Below, in pieces: positions 14,492 through 21,538 of a DNA stretch of 34,647 nt. The position numbers and the translations under genes were made by a program. The notes under the pieces are model-generated. The model searched no databases. It was not told the origin of the DNA and worked only from the letters and a program-made list of their open reading frames with translations. Each line of letters starts with the position of its first letter. Position 1 is the first letter of the stretch. The DNA is from Bacillus sp. AFS006103 (lineage in GTDB: Bacteria > Bacillota > Bacilli > Bacillales > Cytobacillaceae). The stretch lies in NCBI GenBank assembly GCA_002559145.1, contig NTXX01000043.1, forward strand, positions 1 to 34,647, written 5' to 3'.

Positions 14492-14890
14492 TTAAAATAA
14501 AAATGTATCTAAAGCATATTGACCAGGACCAGTAAAAGCAATACCGATAGCAACCGCAATCAATGTTAGATTATATTCATATCCATTAGCTGTTGCCCAT
14601 AATCCGTTTGGAGCATGCACCTTTACAATAGCCATCGCCATAGTTCCTGCAATCAAAATTCCTGCAAGTGGGGTTAAAAGACCTAATGCAAACAAAATTC
14701 CCCCAATAAGTTCTGCTAACCCTGCGAAAAGAGCCATGGTAACTCCCGGTTTCATCCCAATGGATTCAAACCAGCCTCCAGTACCTTTTAAACCATAACC
14801 ACCGAACCAACCAAGTAATTTTTGAGCACCATGACCCACGAATAATAAACCTACTACCAAACGAATAATTAATAAACCAATATTTATCAT
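14492..14890 (-). CDS. mhqP: DoxX-family membrane protein, MhqP-like
   Basis: 132 residues, four hydrophobic segments: about 5-20, 48-68, 72-92 and 105-125. The DoxX signature is clear: LLIIRLVVGLLFVGHGAQKL, FGGYGLKGTGGWFESIGM, LFAGLAELIGGILFALGLLT and HAPNGLWATANGYEYNLTL. B. subtilis MhqP (YdfP) is the DoxX member of the mhqNOP operon. The gene is 26 bases downstream of a perfect MhqR operator (14916-14933), so it should be derepressed by quinones and other thiol-reactive electrophiles. Ribosome site AGGAGG. No nitroreductase mhqN is present, unlike the B. subtilis operon. Confidence 0.87.
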   Translation of the reverse strand: MINIGLLIIRLVVGLLFVGHGAQKLLGWFGGYGLKGTGGWFESIGMKPGVTMALFAGLAELIGGILFALGLLTPLAGILIAGTMAMAIVKVHAPNGLWATANGYEYNLTLIAVAIGIAFTGPGQYALDTFLF

Positions 14891-14915
14891 TATAAAAATC
14901 CTCCTAAATGTTATT

Positions 14916-14933
14916 TATCTCGAATTCGAGATA
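14916..14933. promoter_or_regulatory. MhqR operator before the DoxX/mhqO operon
   Basis: TATCTCGAATTCGAGATA, a perfect 18-bp palindrome matching the B. subtilis MhqR box (tATCTcgaAtTCgAGATa). It lies 26 bases before the DoxX start, close to where the transcript should begin, and only 22 bases after the mhqR stop. Confidence 0.92.
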
Positions 14934-14954
14934 ATGTATTTAAAAAAATGAAAG

Positions 14955-15377
14955 TTAAACTTTATTCCTTACTTTTATCAATAGTTGTACCAATTTCTCT
15001 GCCTCAACAGAATCTAATGAATCCAACATATGATTAATGAACTCATGATATTTCGGCATAATTTCGTTCATCAATTTATTTCCATCATCAGTTAATATTA
15101 CATGTATCACCCGGCGATCATCTGGACAGGCATTTCTACTTAATAATCCTTTTTGTTCTAGCTTATCTATAACATAGGTCATCGAACCACTTGAAATCAA
15201 TATGCAATTCCCGATTTGTTGAATCGTTTGTTTCTCTTTTTGAAAAAGTACCTCTAAAACAGAAAATTCCGTTATACCTAGCTTATATTTTGCTATTTCT
15301 TCCTTTATTTTTTCATGAATGCCTTTAGATGTTTGCATTAATACCAGAAAGGGTAGATTATTGCATTTCCTCTCCAT
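14955..15377 (-). CDS. mhqR: MarR-type repressor MhqR
   Basis: 140 residues with the MarR winged helix at about 30-105: KYKLGITEFSVLEVLFQKEK, TIQQIGNCILISSGSMTYVI and KLEQKGLLSRNACPDDRRVI. This closely follows B. subtilis MhqR (YkvE), the repressor of quinone-inducible dioxygenase and DoxX genes. Sequences matching its operator flank the gene on both sides, one ahead of its own start (15412-15429) and one ahead of the DoxX operon (14916-14933), so it is autoregulated and controls the downstream genes. Cysteines are present near the N-terminus (C5), at I-G-N-C-I and at N-A-C-P-D-D; which, if any, senses electrophiles is not shown. Ribosome site AAGGAGG. Confidence 0.9.
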   Translation of the reverse strand: MERKCNNLPFLVLMQTSKGIHEKIKEEIAKYKLGITEFSVLEVLFQKEKQTIQQIGNCILISSGSMTYVIDKLEQKGLLSRNACPDDRRVIHVILTDDGNKLMNEIMPKYHEFINHMLDSLDSVEAEKLVQLLIKVRNKV

Positions 15378-15411
15378 TTAGTTCACCTCCTTAAAAAACC
15401 TTGAATTAAAA

Positions 15412-15429
15412 TATCTCGAATCCGAGATA
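15412..15429. promoter_or_regulatory. MhqR operator before mhqR
   Basis: TATCTCGAATCCGAGATA, differing from the perfect MhqR box at one central base. It is 35 bases before the mhqR start, which implies autoregulation. Confidence 0.88.
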
Positions 15430-15528
15430 ATCATAATACTTATGAATCCTTTTGTCAATAACCTTTTTTATTTTACATACTGTACCTTTTAATAAGTGTT
15501 TTTTTAAGTTCCTCCAGATTTCATAGAG

Positions 15529-15563
15529 AAAGGCATCGGAATGAAATAAACCCCAATGCCTTT
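15529..15563 (-). terminator. Hairpin, possible terminator of a lost gene
   Basis: AAAGGCAT (15529-15536) and ATGCCTTT (15556-15563) form an 8-bp stem with a 19-base loop. There is no T-run on either strand, so it is a weak terminator. It follows a 16-residue coding remnant (15585-15635). Confidence 0.35.
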
Positions 15564-15584
15564 CAATAAAAGGAACAAAATTTT

Positions 15585-15635
15585 TTATGCTTGATATTTC
15601 TTAATCATTTCAACAAAGGCTTTAACGAAGGATTG
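15585..15635 (-). pseudogene. Tiny C-terminal coding remnant
   Basis: On the minus strand 16 codons, QSFVKAFVEMIKKYQA then TAA, read as the end of a helical protein, with a stop immediately before them. It lies upstream of mhqR in a 580-base gene-poor stretch. It may be the last trace of a deleted gene, but the short length makes this weak. Confidence 0.2.
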
Positions 15636-15694
15636 TTAAAAATTTAACCGTTCCTACATATAGCTTAGAAGCTATATCTAACTAAATAACACAA

Positions 15695-15724
15695 AACCTT
15701 CCAAATCTAAACAAACGGAAGGTT
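15695..15724. terminator. Hairpin with AACCTTCC/GGAAGGTT arms
   Basis: AACCTTCC (15695-15702) and GGAAGGTT (15717-15724) form a perfect 8-bp stem, loop 14. ATTT follows on the plus strand and TTTTGTG on the minus strand. It resembles a bidirectional terminator left in a gene-free stretch. No adjacent gene clearly owns it. Confidence 0.4.
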
Positions 15725-15789
15725 ATTTGGCATGTTATTTTTAGTATAGCATGAAATATTTTAAGTTTTTAATGAAAAATATTGACAAA

Positions 15790-15875
15790 CTATTAGCTAG
15801 TTTAGCTCAATAACAAAAAGGATTGGAGCAGCAATCCCCATTCTTTCACTCTTGCACCCGTTAGCTCAATAAGAA
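15790..15875. repeat. Interspersed repeat A, copy 1
   Basis: CTAGTTTAGCTCAATAAC at the left, a central hairpin GGATTG-gagcag-CAATCC, and TTGCACCCGTTAGCTCAATA at the right. The same left arm, central hairpin and right arm order recurs at 19822, 20415, 29565 and 30311. Confidence 0.7.
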
Positions 15876-15907
15876 ACGTCATATCTTTCATTATCATATT
15901 CAAATTA

Positions 15908-15931
15908 AGACCTTCAATAAAATGAAGGTCT
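15908..15931 (-). terminator. Terminator-like hairpin after the 15963-16235 gene
   Basis: AGACCTTCA (15908-15916) and TGAAGGTCT (15923-15931) form a perfect 9-bp stem, loop 6, 31 bases after the gene's end on the minus strand. The following T content is modest (TAATTTG). Confidence 0.55.
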
Positions 15932-15962
15932 GAAATATATTTATTCTGCTATTGTGTTCATG

Positions 15963-16235
15963 CTACCCGTTCCAAATATAGATAAAAACCATATCAATCA
16001 AAGATATTCCTGCAATAGAGCCTAAATAAATCATAACTCCCATTCCTTGACTGATACCATCAGTTTCAGTTAGGAACCACCATATGCTTCCTAAACCCAA
16101 AATAACTATATTTACTAATAATGCTTTTGTAATTGCTACCACTGGTTTTTTTTTGTATTTTAAATTTTTTTTACTTAATATCAGGGAACCTAATAAAGAA
16201 AAAACGATAAGACCGAAGAAAATAATTAATTTCAT
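15963..16235 (-). CDS. Small integral membrane protein, three segments
   Basis: 90 residues with hydrophobic segments at about 2-20 (LIIFFGLIVFSLLGSLIL), 34-55 and 66-87, joined by a Lys-rich loop at 21-31 (SKKNLKYKKKP). The ribosome site AGAGGTGG is 7 bases before ATG 16235. No family is recognised. It is alone on its strand with a hairpin after it. The gene is convincing by start site and topology, but the function is open. Confidence 0.6.
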   Translation of the reverse strand: MKLIIFFGLIVFSLLGSLILSKKNLKYKKKPVVAITKALLVNIVILGLGSIWWFLTETDGISQGMGVMIYLGSIAGISLIDMVFIYIWNG

Positions 16236-16351
16236 AGAAATCCACCTCTAATTAATTATTGCCCATTAGTTCATCAAGAAAAAATTCGTAACCGCCTTTA
16301 ATGTCCAAAAAACAATCTAATTAGACACCAAGTAGTGAGACTAACAGCAAG

Positions 16352-16381
16352 TTATTTTGCATTTTCTAATTGGTGTATAAT
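16352..16381 (+). promoter_or_regulatory. Promoter of the 16419-16811 gene
   Basis: TTATTT (16352-16357), 18-base spacer, TATAAT (16376-16381), 37 bases before the ATG. Confidence 0.55.
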
Positions 16382-16418
16382 AGTGTAAAGAAATTTTACA
16401 CTAACGGAGGGTAATGAA

Positions 16419-16811
16419 ATGAAAATTTTGTTTGATGAAACATACACTTCTAATGACGGAAAGTATACAAGCAGAAATATTTGGTATGGATATGCTGATA
16501 TATCTGTTGAGGATCAGCATGGAAAAACCATTAAGCTTAATGAAGATTTTATGGTTCAATTATGCGAATTAATAAAAAATGACTTATCTAAGAATGCAGC
16601 AAATGTACCTACTCAAACTAACTGGTATTTCTATGGAAGTACTGTAACTAAGGACGCTATTGGAGACAATATCCGTCCGACAATTATGGTTCGTGAGAAG
16701 TCTGACGTGTTTACAACTAATTTTAATATCAGTGACCACGATTTTGCTATAAATATTGATGCTATTCTGATGTTTAAGGCGAATTTTGAAAAACGTTTAG
16801 CAAGTCATTGA
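16419..16811 (+). CDS. 130-residue cytosolic protein, unrecognised
   Basis: Starts MKILFDETYTSNDGKYTSRN behind ACGGAGGGTAATGAA. The fold looks mixed beta and alpha: an N-terminal strand-rich part (IWYGYADISVEDQHGKTIKL), a helix (DFMVQLCELIKNDLSK), a strand pair around NWYFYGSTVT and IRPTIMVREKSDVF, and a last helix (AILMFKANFEKRL). There is no signal peptide or membrane segment, and one Cys. It has its own SigA-like promoter. I do not recognise the family; the size and single-gene context would fit an immunity-type or stand-alone accessory protein, but nothing shows this. Confidence 0.6.
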   Translation: MKILFDETYTSNDGKYTSRNIWYGYADISVEDQHGKTIKLNEDFMVQLCELIKNDLSKNAANVPTQTNWYFYGSTVTKDAIGDNIRPTIMVREKSDVFTTNFNISDHDFAINIDAILMFKANFEKRLASH

Positions 16812-16869
16812 TGAATAATACCAGTATAAGCATATTCAAATTATTTGAGGGGATGATTTCATAATGAAT

Positions 16870-17787
16870 TCATTCTTCTTTTTCATTTGGTGCAAAATTT
16901 ACATCAAACAGATAATCAGATGATTCGGTACCCTCGAAGTTTTCTTGTGTGATATTTCCTTGATCATCTCTGTTTTCTTCAGTTTTCTTCATTGCGAAGG
17001 TTGAAATATAATAGCATTCAACTGGTAACTGTTTATCATCTAGTAATTGTATTTCTCCATTTGATACGAAAAAATGAGTTCGATTTTCTATTGCATAATT
17101 GATTCGTTCCCCTGTACTTCGTATCACATAGGAAGAAAAGTCACCCGTTGCATGGGTAAATTCTTTAATATCAAGCACCTTAAGATTTTCAAAGAAATGG
17201 TCAGCTTCAATTAATCGATTGTATTGGAGCCATTTTTCAAGCTGACTATTCGTAACTCGATACCTACTCTTACCAATATCATATCGAATTTGATAAAGAT
17301 TATAGCTATTGTCATTTTGTCCGAGTAGCTGCCAGCTTAAGTCTGTAATTCTACCATCTTTAGCATATTCTACTTCAAAATCCTCAAGCCTTAAATTCTG
17401 GTTTTCTAGCTTTAATTCTTGCTTAATCAGTTCATATTCATCTTGATAGTTCATCGTATATACTGAACCAAGTTCATGTTCGATAAATATTGGGCGGCTT
17501 TCCCATTCATGAATGGCAAATGGCAAAATCCAATGGACGAGTATAAATGCAAGAACACCAAAGACAGATGCCCTTCGTTTTACATCTACATTTAATGTAG
17601 GTCGAAAAAATAACAGGTACACTATAAACCCAAGAGGGAGTGGAATTTGATTGAAATTAAAAGCAAATGAACCTAATATAAAGTATCCAATTATTTTTAT
17701 TGGAAAATATGATTCTGCTTCGCCCTTTTTCAACACTAAAAATAAGAAACTAACAATTAATATAACTGCGTAAACAATAGATGCCAT
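16870..17787 (-). CDS. Membrane protein with a large C-terminal extracytoplasmic or cytosolic domain, unrecognised
   Basis: 305 residues. There are four hydrophobic segments in the first 115: about 4-18, 30-45, 49-62 and 75-92 (FGVLAFILVHWILPFAI). A 190-residue hydrophilic, strand-rich domain follows, with aromatic motifs (DLSWQLLGQ, YNLYQIRYDIGKSRYRV, WLQYNRL) and an acidic tail (EENRDDQGNITQ, EGTESSDYLFDV). No motif names it. The ATG at 17787 has only a weak GGGG site. The gene stands alone on the minus strand. A sensor or envelope role is possible but not shown. Confidence 0.65.
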   Translation of the reverse strand: MASIVYAVILIVSFLFLVLKKGEAESYFPIKIIGYFILGSFAFNFNQIPLPLGFIVYLLFFRPTLNVDVKRRASVFGVLAFILVHWILPFAIHEWESRPIFIEHELGSVYTMNYQDEYELIKQELKLENQNLRLEDFEVEYAKDGRITDLSWQLLGQNDNSYNLYQIRYDIGKSRYRVTNSQLEKWLQYNRLIEADHFFENLKVLDIKEFTHATGDFSSYVIRSTGERINYAIENRTHFFVSNGEIQLLDDKQLPVECYYISTFAMKKTEENRDDQGNITQENFEGTESSDYLFDVNFAPNEKEE

Positions 17788-18048
17788 TTTTACCCCCTAT
17801 CTAGTAGGAAAACTCTTTGTCGGAGATCAGAGCTGAACAAAGCAAGCCTAAGTATAATATTCCACTTTGTTTATGGCATTTCCTTCTTCAAGTAACCTGC
17901 CCTTTTACTTTAATATCCAACGTCTATATTTCTATATTCAAGGCAAAAATTCCACTAATACAACTAATAAGGAAGGCTTTTCTCCACAGACATTAAATTC
18001 AAAGTTTAATAGGACACAAAAAAGCGAGACCACTGGGATTTATGCTCA

Positions 18049-18080
18049 GCACCCGTTACTTTAAATACATTTTTTCACAA
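18049..18080. repeat. Interspersed repeat A, right-arm fragment
   Basis: GCACCCGTTACTTTAAATAC followed by ATTTTTTCACAA, matching the right arm of repeat A. The gene-free stretch 17788-18161 holds this fragment and otherwise nothing I can identify. Confidence 0.5.
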
Positions 18081-18161
18081 TCGGTTAATCAGCCAGGTTT
18101 GCGACTTCCCGTTGTTGCATGCACCCGGTTTTACAGAGGATATGCCGTTTTTAGACAATAG

Positions 18162-18193
18162 AAAAAGCCTGGCTGCAAATACCAGGCTTTTTT
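18162..18193 (-). terminator. Terminator of the fibronectin-domain gene
   Basis: AAAAAGCCTGG (18162-18172) and CCAGGCTTTTTT (18182-18193) form an 11-bp stem, loop 9, with T-runs on both strands. It lies 11 bases past the stop. Confidence 0.9.
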
Positions 18194-18203
18194 GCTTTCT
18201 CTT

Positions 18204-19661
18204 TTACGGCCTTGCACTTGAAACAGCTGTCCAGCCACTGTACACTTTTACAGTGCCGATCAATCTGTAGGCCCTTGCTTTATAATAATAAGTTCTTCCG
18301 GTTGTCAATCCAGTATTGGTGTAATACAGGGAGGTCGTATTTTTGATAAGGCTGTATGTTCCGGTGCTGGAAGTCGCCCTATACATTTCATACCCGCTTG
18401 CCCCTGTTACCGCACTCCAGGTTGTTTTGATGCTTGTTGAACTGTATCTTGCTGCCTTGAAATTAGTTGGGACGGACGGGATTGGCTTGGCTGAGACCAC
18501 TGTGGTATAACCGCTGTAAACTTTGGTTGTACCGACCAATCGGTACGCTTTGATTTTGTAATAATATACTTTGTTTGTAGATAGTCCTGTGTTTGTGAAG
18601 CTTGTTGCCGTCGTGGTTTTACCGACTAAGGAATACGTCCCCGTTGAGGATGTTGCACGGTAAACTTCATATCCGCTTGCTCCGCTGACGGCAGTCCAGC
18701 TTGTTTTGATACTAGAGTAAGAAGCGGATGCTGCCTTCGGAGAAGATGGGACCGCTAGTACTACAGTTACAGATGCACTTGAACTTACATTTCCTGTACT
18801 ATCTTTAGCTGAGACACTTAAATTTGTCCCTGCTTTTTGAACAGGTATGTTTACAGAAAAAACTCCTGTAGATGTTGCTTTTGCCGTGCCGATTTGAGTA
18901 GTTCCTACTTTTACAGTCACAGTAGAATTAGGTTCTGCTTTACCTGTCACAACCAAATCGTTATTATCAACGCTATTAACACTTGGTCTGTTCGGTGCAA
19001 CATTGTCTTCGAATTCAGCATAGATGGCATAGAGGTCATCTTCTGTATTATCATCATAGTAATCGTTATCATTATCTATAACACCTACATAATATGTACC
19101 AGCCTTTGCTTGGTATGCTTGGGTTTCAACCCCGTCCGCATCAAGAGAGTCTAAATATACTAAACTATCGTTTTCAACAAAATCTTTTTGTACAACAACA
19201 AATAATAATTCGATAGCGTTAGAGTTAGTAGTACCAGATACATATACAATTCCATCATTAGGTACGACAATTTTATGAAAATCTATATCATACAAAGGAA
19301 GTGATTGACCAACTATTATTTTTCCAAATGGTAAATTATCTGCAAAATCAAAGTCATCATTGATTTCTGACTCAAACAAAAACTCCTCATCTTCGATACT
19401 AAAATTAGTACTATTCAAAGTATCCATTTTATTGAAATTATTACTGTTTACTGAAGAAAATTGATCATTTTTCACTTCTGTTCCTAGTTGATTAAACGTA
19501 GGAAAATCAACATAACTTTTTTGGAGTGACGTTTCAGCCTGACGTTCAATAGATTTCTTTAATAACTCGTACCCGTTTCCCTCTGCCTTAACAGTACCTC
19601 CAGACAATGGTAAAGCTAATAATCCTACTGTAACCAACGATAAAATTCCTTTATTAAGCAC
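18204..19661 (-). CDS. Secreted protein: PPC-like, Ig-like and two fibronectin type III domains
   Basis: 485 residues from GTG 19661, behind GGAGAGG; the longer ATG frame at 19679 runs through the ribosome site. Residues 1-27 are a signal peptide ending V-K-A. About 95-216 is a pre-peptidase C-terminal-like beta domain with an acidic, probably Ca-binding loop (DNDNDYYDDNTEDD). About 222-302 is a bacterial Ig-like domain (VTGKAEPNSTVTVKVGT, GVFSVNIPVQKAGT, AKDSTGNVS). Two FN3 repeats at about 304-392 and 394-484 are nearly alike (SIKTSWTAVSGASGYEVYRA and SIKTTWSAVTGASGYEMYRA). There is no LPXTG, transmembrane anchor or catalytic domain, so it is a released or loosely wall-bound adhesion or matrix protein, or the non-catalytic part of a former enzyme. 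Confidence 0.82.
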   Translation of the reverse strand: MLNKGILSLVTVGLLALPLSGGTVKAEGNGYELLKKSIERQAETSLQKSYVDFPTFNQLGTEVKNDQFSSVNSNNFNKMDTLNSTNFSIEDEEFLFESEINDDFDFADNLPFGKIIVGQSLPLYDIDFHKIVVPNDGIVYVSGTTNSNAIELLFVVVQKDFVENDSLVYLDSLDADGVETQAYQAKAGTYYVGVIDNDNDYYDDNTEDDLYAIYAEFEDNVAPNRPSVNSVDNNDLVVTGKAEPNSTVTVKVGTTQIGTAKATSTGVFSVNIPVQKAGTNLSVSAKDSTGNVSSSASVTVVLAVPSSPKAASASYSSIKTSWTAVSGASGYEVYRATSSTGTYSLVGKTTTATSFTNTGLSTNKVYYYKIKAYRLVGTTKVYSGYTTVVSAKPIPSVPTNFKAARYSSTSIKTTWSAVTGASGYEMYRATSSTGTYSLIKNTTSLYYTNTGLTTGRTYYYKARAYRLIGTVKVYSGWTAVSSARP

Positions 19662-19821
19662 ATCAACCTCTCCTCGCATTCGTTATAACGACCTTATATT
19701 CTATTATGTAAGAATAAACGTTCATTCACAACCATTTTCATAACATTATTTTCCAAATGTTACATAAAGATGAATTTATATATATAGTTATCTTGCATTG
19801 TTAGTTTAAGTTAAATTTTTC

Positions 19822-19905
19822 ACTAACCTGCTCCGCTAGTTCAACAAAAAAAATGACCGCCGCAGCGATCATCATCCTTAACAAAAGCACCCGATAGTTT
19901 AAGAA
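19822..19905. repeat. Interspersed repeat A, copy 2
   Basis: Left arm CTAACCTGCTCCGCTAGTTC, central imperfect hairpin ATGACCGC-CGCA-GCGATCAT, right arm AAAGCACCCGATAGTTTAAG. It occupies most of the gap between the VOC gene and the surface protein. Confidence 0.7.
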
Positions 19906-19953
19906 GAAATCTTAAAATTGGAGATCTAAATCATTTAAAGTCCCATTTAATAT

Positions 19954-20391
19954 TTATCTGATTTTCTCCGCCAACTCTAAAATAATTCCCTCTGGACCAC
20001 GAACGTAGCATAACTTATAACTTTCTTCATATTGCTGTATCTCACTAAAGATTTCCGTGCCCTTCTTTTTTAACTTTGCAACAATAGCTTCAATATCTTC
20101 AACAGCAAAGCAAATGTGTCGGATACCCAGCGTATTTGCAAAAGAGTGCTGAATTTCTTTTTCATCTGACGGGGTATAAAATTTGACTAGCTCTATCCAT
20201 GCCTGACCATCAGGCATCCCCAATCCTACACATGCCGTTTTTACATCATTAAGCCCAACTATTCTGTCCAACTGTTCTCCGTCCAATTCCCATTCGGCTT
20301 GCACTTCAAGTCCTAAATCAAGAAAAAACGCTTTAGCCTCTGAAAGATCATTTACGTTTATACTCACATGATCTATTCTATTGATCTTCAT
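19954..20391 (-). CDS. VOC-family protein, methylmalonyl-CoA epimerase/glyoxalase I-like
   Basis: 145 residues from ATG 20391, chosen because GGGAGG sits 6 bases ahead; the longer frame to 20433 reads through repeat A. Two VOC halves are visible: INRIDHVSINVNDLSEAKAF with H8, and GIRHICFAVEDIEAIVAKLK, then YVRGPEGIILELAEKI with the terminal glutamate. The R/H-I-D-H-V, R-H-I-C-F and E-L-A-E positions fit a metal-binding VOC enzyme. The substrate is not evident. Likely cytosolic and monocistronic. It is one of five VOC loci in this window. Confidence 0.83.
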   Translation of the reverse strand: MKINRIDHVSINVNDLSEAKAFFLDLGLEVQAEWELDGEQLDRIVGLNDVKTACVGLGMPDGQAWIELVKFYTPSDEKEIQHSFANTLGIRHICFAVEDIEAIVAKLKKKGTEIFSEIQQYEESYKLCYVRGPEGIILELAEKIR

Positions 20392-20414
20392 CTCATACCT
20401 CCCATGTTTTATTA

Positions 20415-20485
20415 TTTTACAGCCCGTTAGCACAAGAAGAAAGCCGTCTAAATTGGTAGCTGGCTCTTCAACTCTTGCCCCCTTT
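20415..20485. repeat. Interspersed repeat A, degraded copy 3
   Basis: CAGCCCGTTAGCACAAGAAG, then an imperfect hairpin (AGCCGTCTAAATTGGTAGCTGGCT), then CTCTTGCCCCCTTTT. Same order as repeat A, with diverged arms. It lies between the VOC and YnfA genes. Confidence 0.45.
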
Positions 20486-20502
20486 TCTTGAAAAGGAATT
20501 TT

Positions 20503-20829
20503 TTATTGCCGAGGTGCAAACAGTATCACTGAAGCACCAATTATACATATACCAGCACCTAACCAGTCATATAAATCTGGCGTTTTTTTTTCAATACCCC
20601 ATCCCCATAAAATAGAAAGAACGATAAATACGCCCCCATAGGCAGCATATACTCTACCGAATGATGGGAACGATTGGAATGTAGCAATAACACCATATAA
20701 AGCCAGAGTAATTCCTCCGAAAATACCCCAATAAATTGGTTTACCTTCTCTTAACCAAAGCCATATAAGATAACCCCCACCAATCTCTGCTAGTCCCGCC
20801 AATATAAATAATACGATTGCCTTTATCAT
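20503..20829 (-). CDS. YnfA/UPF0060-family small membrane protein
   Basis: 108 residues with four membrane segments (about 3-24, 30-50, 60-80, 87-106). The UPF0060 signature is clear: AGLAEIGGGYLIWLWLREGK, YGVIATFQSFPSFGRVYAAY, GGVFIVLSILWGWGIEKKTP and DWLGAGICIIGASVILFAPR. Some family members have been linked to small-molecule efflux because the fold resembles SMR transporters, but the substrate is not established. Ribosome site AGGAGTG. Single gene. Confidence 0.92.
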   Translation of the reverse strand: MIKAIVLFILAGLAEIGGGYLIWLWLREGKPIYWGIFGGITLALYGVIATFQSFPSFGRVYAAYGGVFIVLSILWGWGIEKKTPDLYDWLGAGICIIGASVILFAPRQ

Positions 20830-20897
20830 TCAGACACACTCCTAAATAACTTAACCTACACAATAAAAGGGGTAACCTACGCCTTTTTCGGTATTTG

Positions 20898-21098
20898 TCA
20901 GCCACCTTTTATACAAGTCGCATTTGAACTTCCAACAGCAGCATTCAATTCTTGAAGAAGCAAACTAAGCTGTTCCTCATCTACCAATGATTCTAAAGTC
21001 TGTCTTGTAAGTAGAATATTGTGTTTGTTAAAAATATCTCCCGTAACTTCCCAAAATTCAACAATCGCTTTTGGCGACATATTCCCTAATATAACCAC
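20898..21098 (-). CDS. Small 66-residue protein, unrecognised
   Basis: The frame starts at GTG 21098, 12 bases after AAAGGAG and preceded in frame by a TAA, so the start is nearly fixed unless ATG 21080 is used. The sequence (MVILGNMSPKAIVEFWEVTG, then LLTRQTLESLVDEEQLSLLL, ending in CIKGG) is helical with one Cys. It looks like a real small cytosolic protein. No family is recognised. A partial role in DNA binding cannot be argued. Confidence 0.5.
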   Translation of the reverse strand: MVILGNMSPKAIVEFWEVTGDIFNKHNILLTRQTLESLVDEEQLSLLLQELNAAVGSSNATCIKGG

Positions 21099-21307
21099 TT
21101 CAGCATCCTTCTCCTTTTTCCTTTATTTTATCATGATTTATTAAACTAACTTGCCTAGTATTTGAGGAAGAAAATTTACTTCTTTCAATCTCTTAACAAA
21201 TATCAGCAACCACGGCGATTTCTCCATACTGTTTTTTCTAATTTCCTCCATATTACCTGATATTTATCCCCACAACCACACACCATATAATAACAAGGGT
21301 GAATTTT

Positions 21308-21538
21308 ATGCGAGAACAAGGTCATAAACTATCAAGTAGATCTGATAATTATGTTGATGGCATTCTCTATTTAGATACAAGTAAGAACCGTTCACCACAG
21401 GCAAATTATGCTGGCAGCCGTCCTAATTTAGACACAAGTGAGGATCCTTCAAAACGGTCTAATTACGCTGGCGGCAGTCCTTATTTAGATAAAGATTCTC
21501 ACCCAGAAGAAATGAACCTTAAAGGAGGTTATGTATAA
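21308..21538 (+). CDS. 76-residue protein with three NYxxG/LDxS repeats
   Basis: Starts ATG 21308 behind AAGGGTG. The middle is three copies of a motif of 19-20 residues: DNYVDGILYLDTSKNRSPQA, NYAGSRPNLDTSEDPSKRS and NYAGGSPYLDKDSHPEEMN. The pattern is N-Y-[AV]-[DG]-G/S-x-x-x-L-D-x-[SD]. It is hydrophilic with no signal peptide or Cys. Its stop overlaps the antiporter start by 8 bases, and a GGAGG inside its last codons serves the antiporter, so the two are translationally coupled. I do not recognise the repeat. A regulatory or peptide-like role beside the antiporter is a guess. Confidence 0.65.
   Translation: MREQGHKLSSRSDNYVDGILYLDTSKNRSPQANYAGSRPNLDTSEDPSKRSNYAGGSPYLDKDSHPEEMNLKGGYV

Noticed and set aside
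17867..18064. 65-codon plus-strand frame
   Set aside because: No ribosome site, runs into a repeat A fragment, and has no protein-like pattern.
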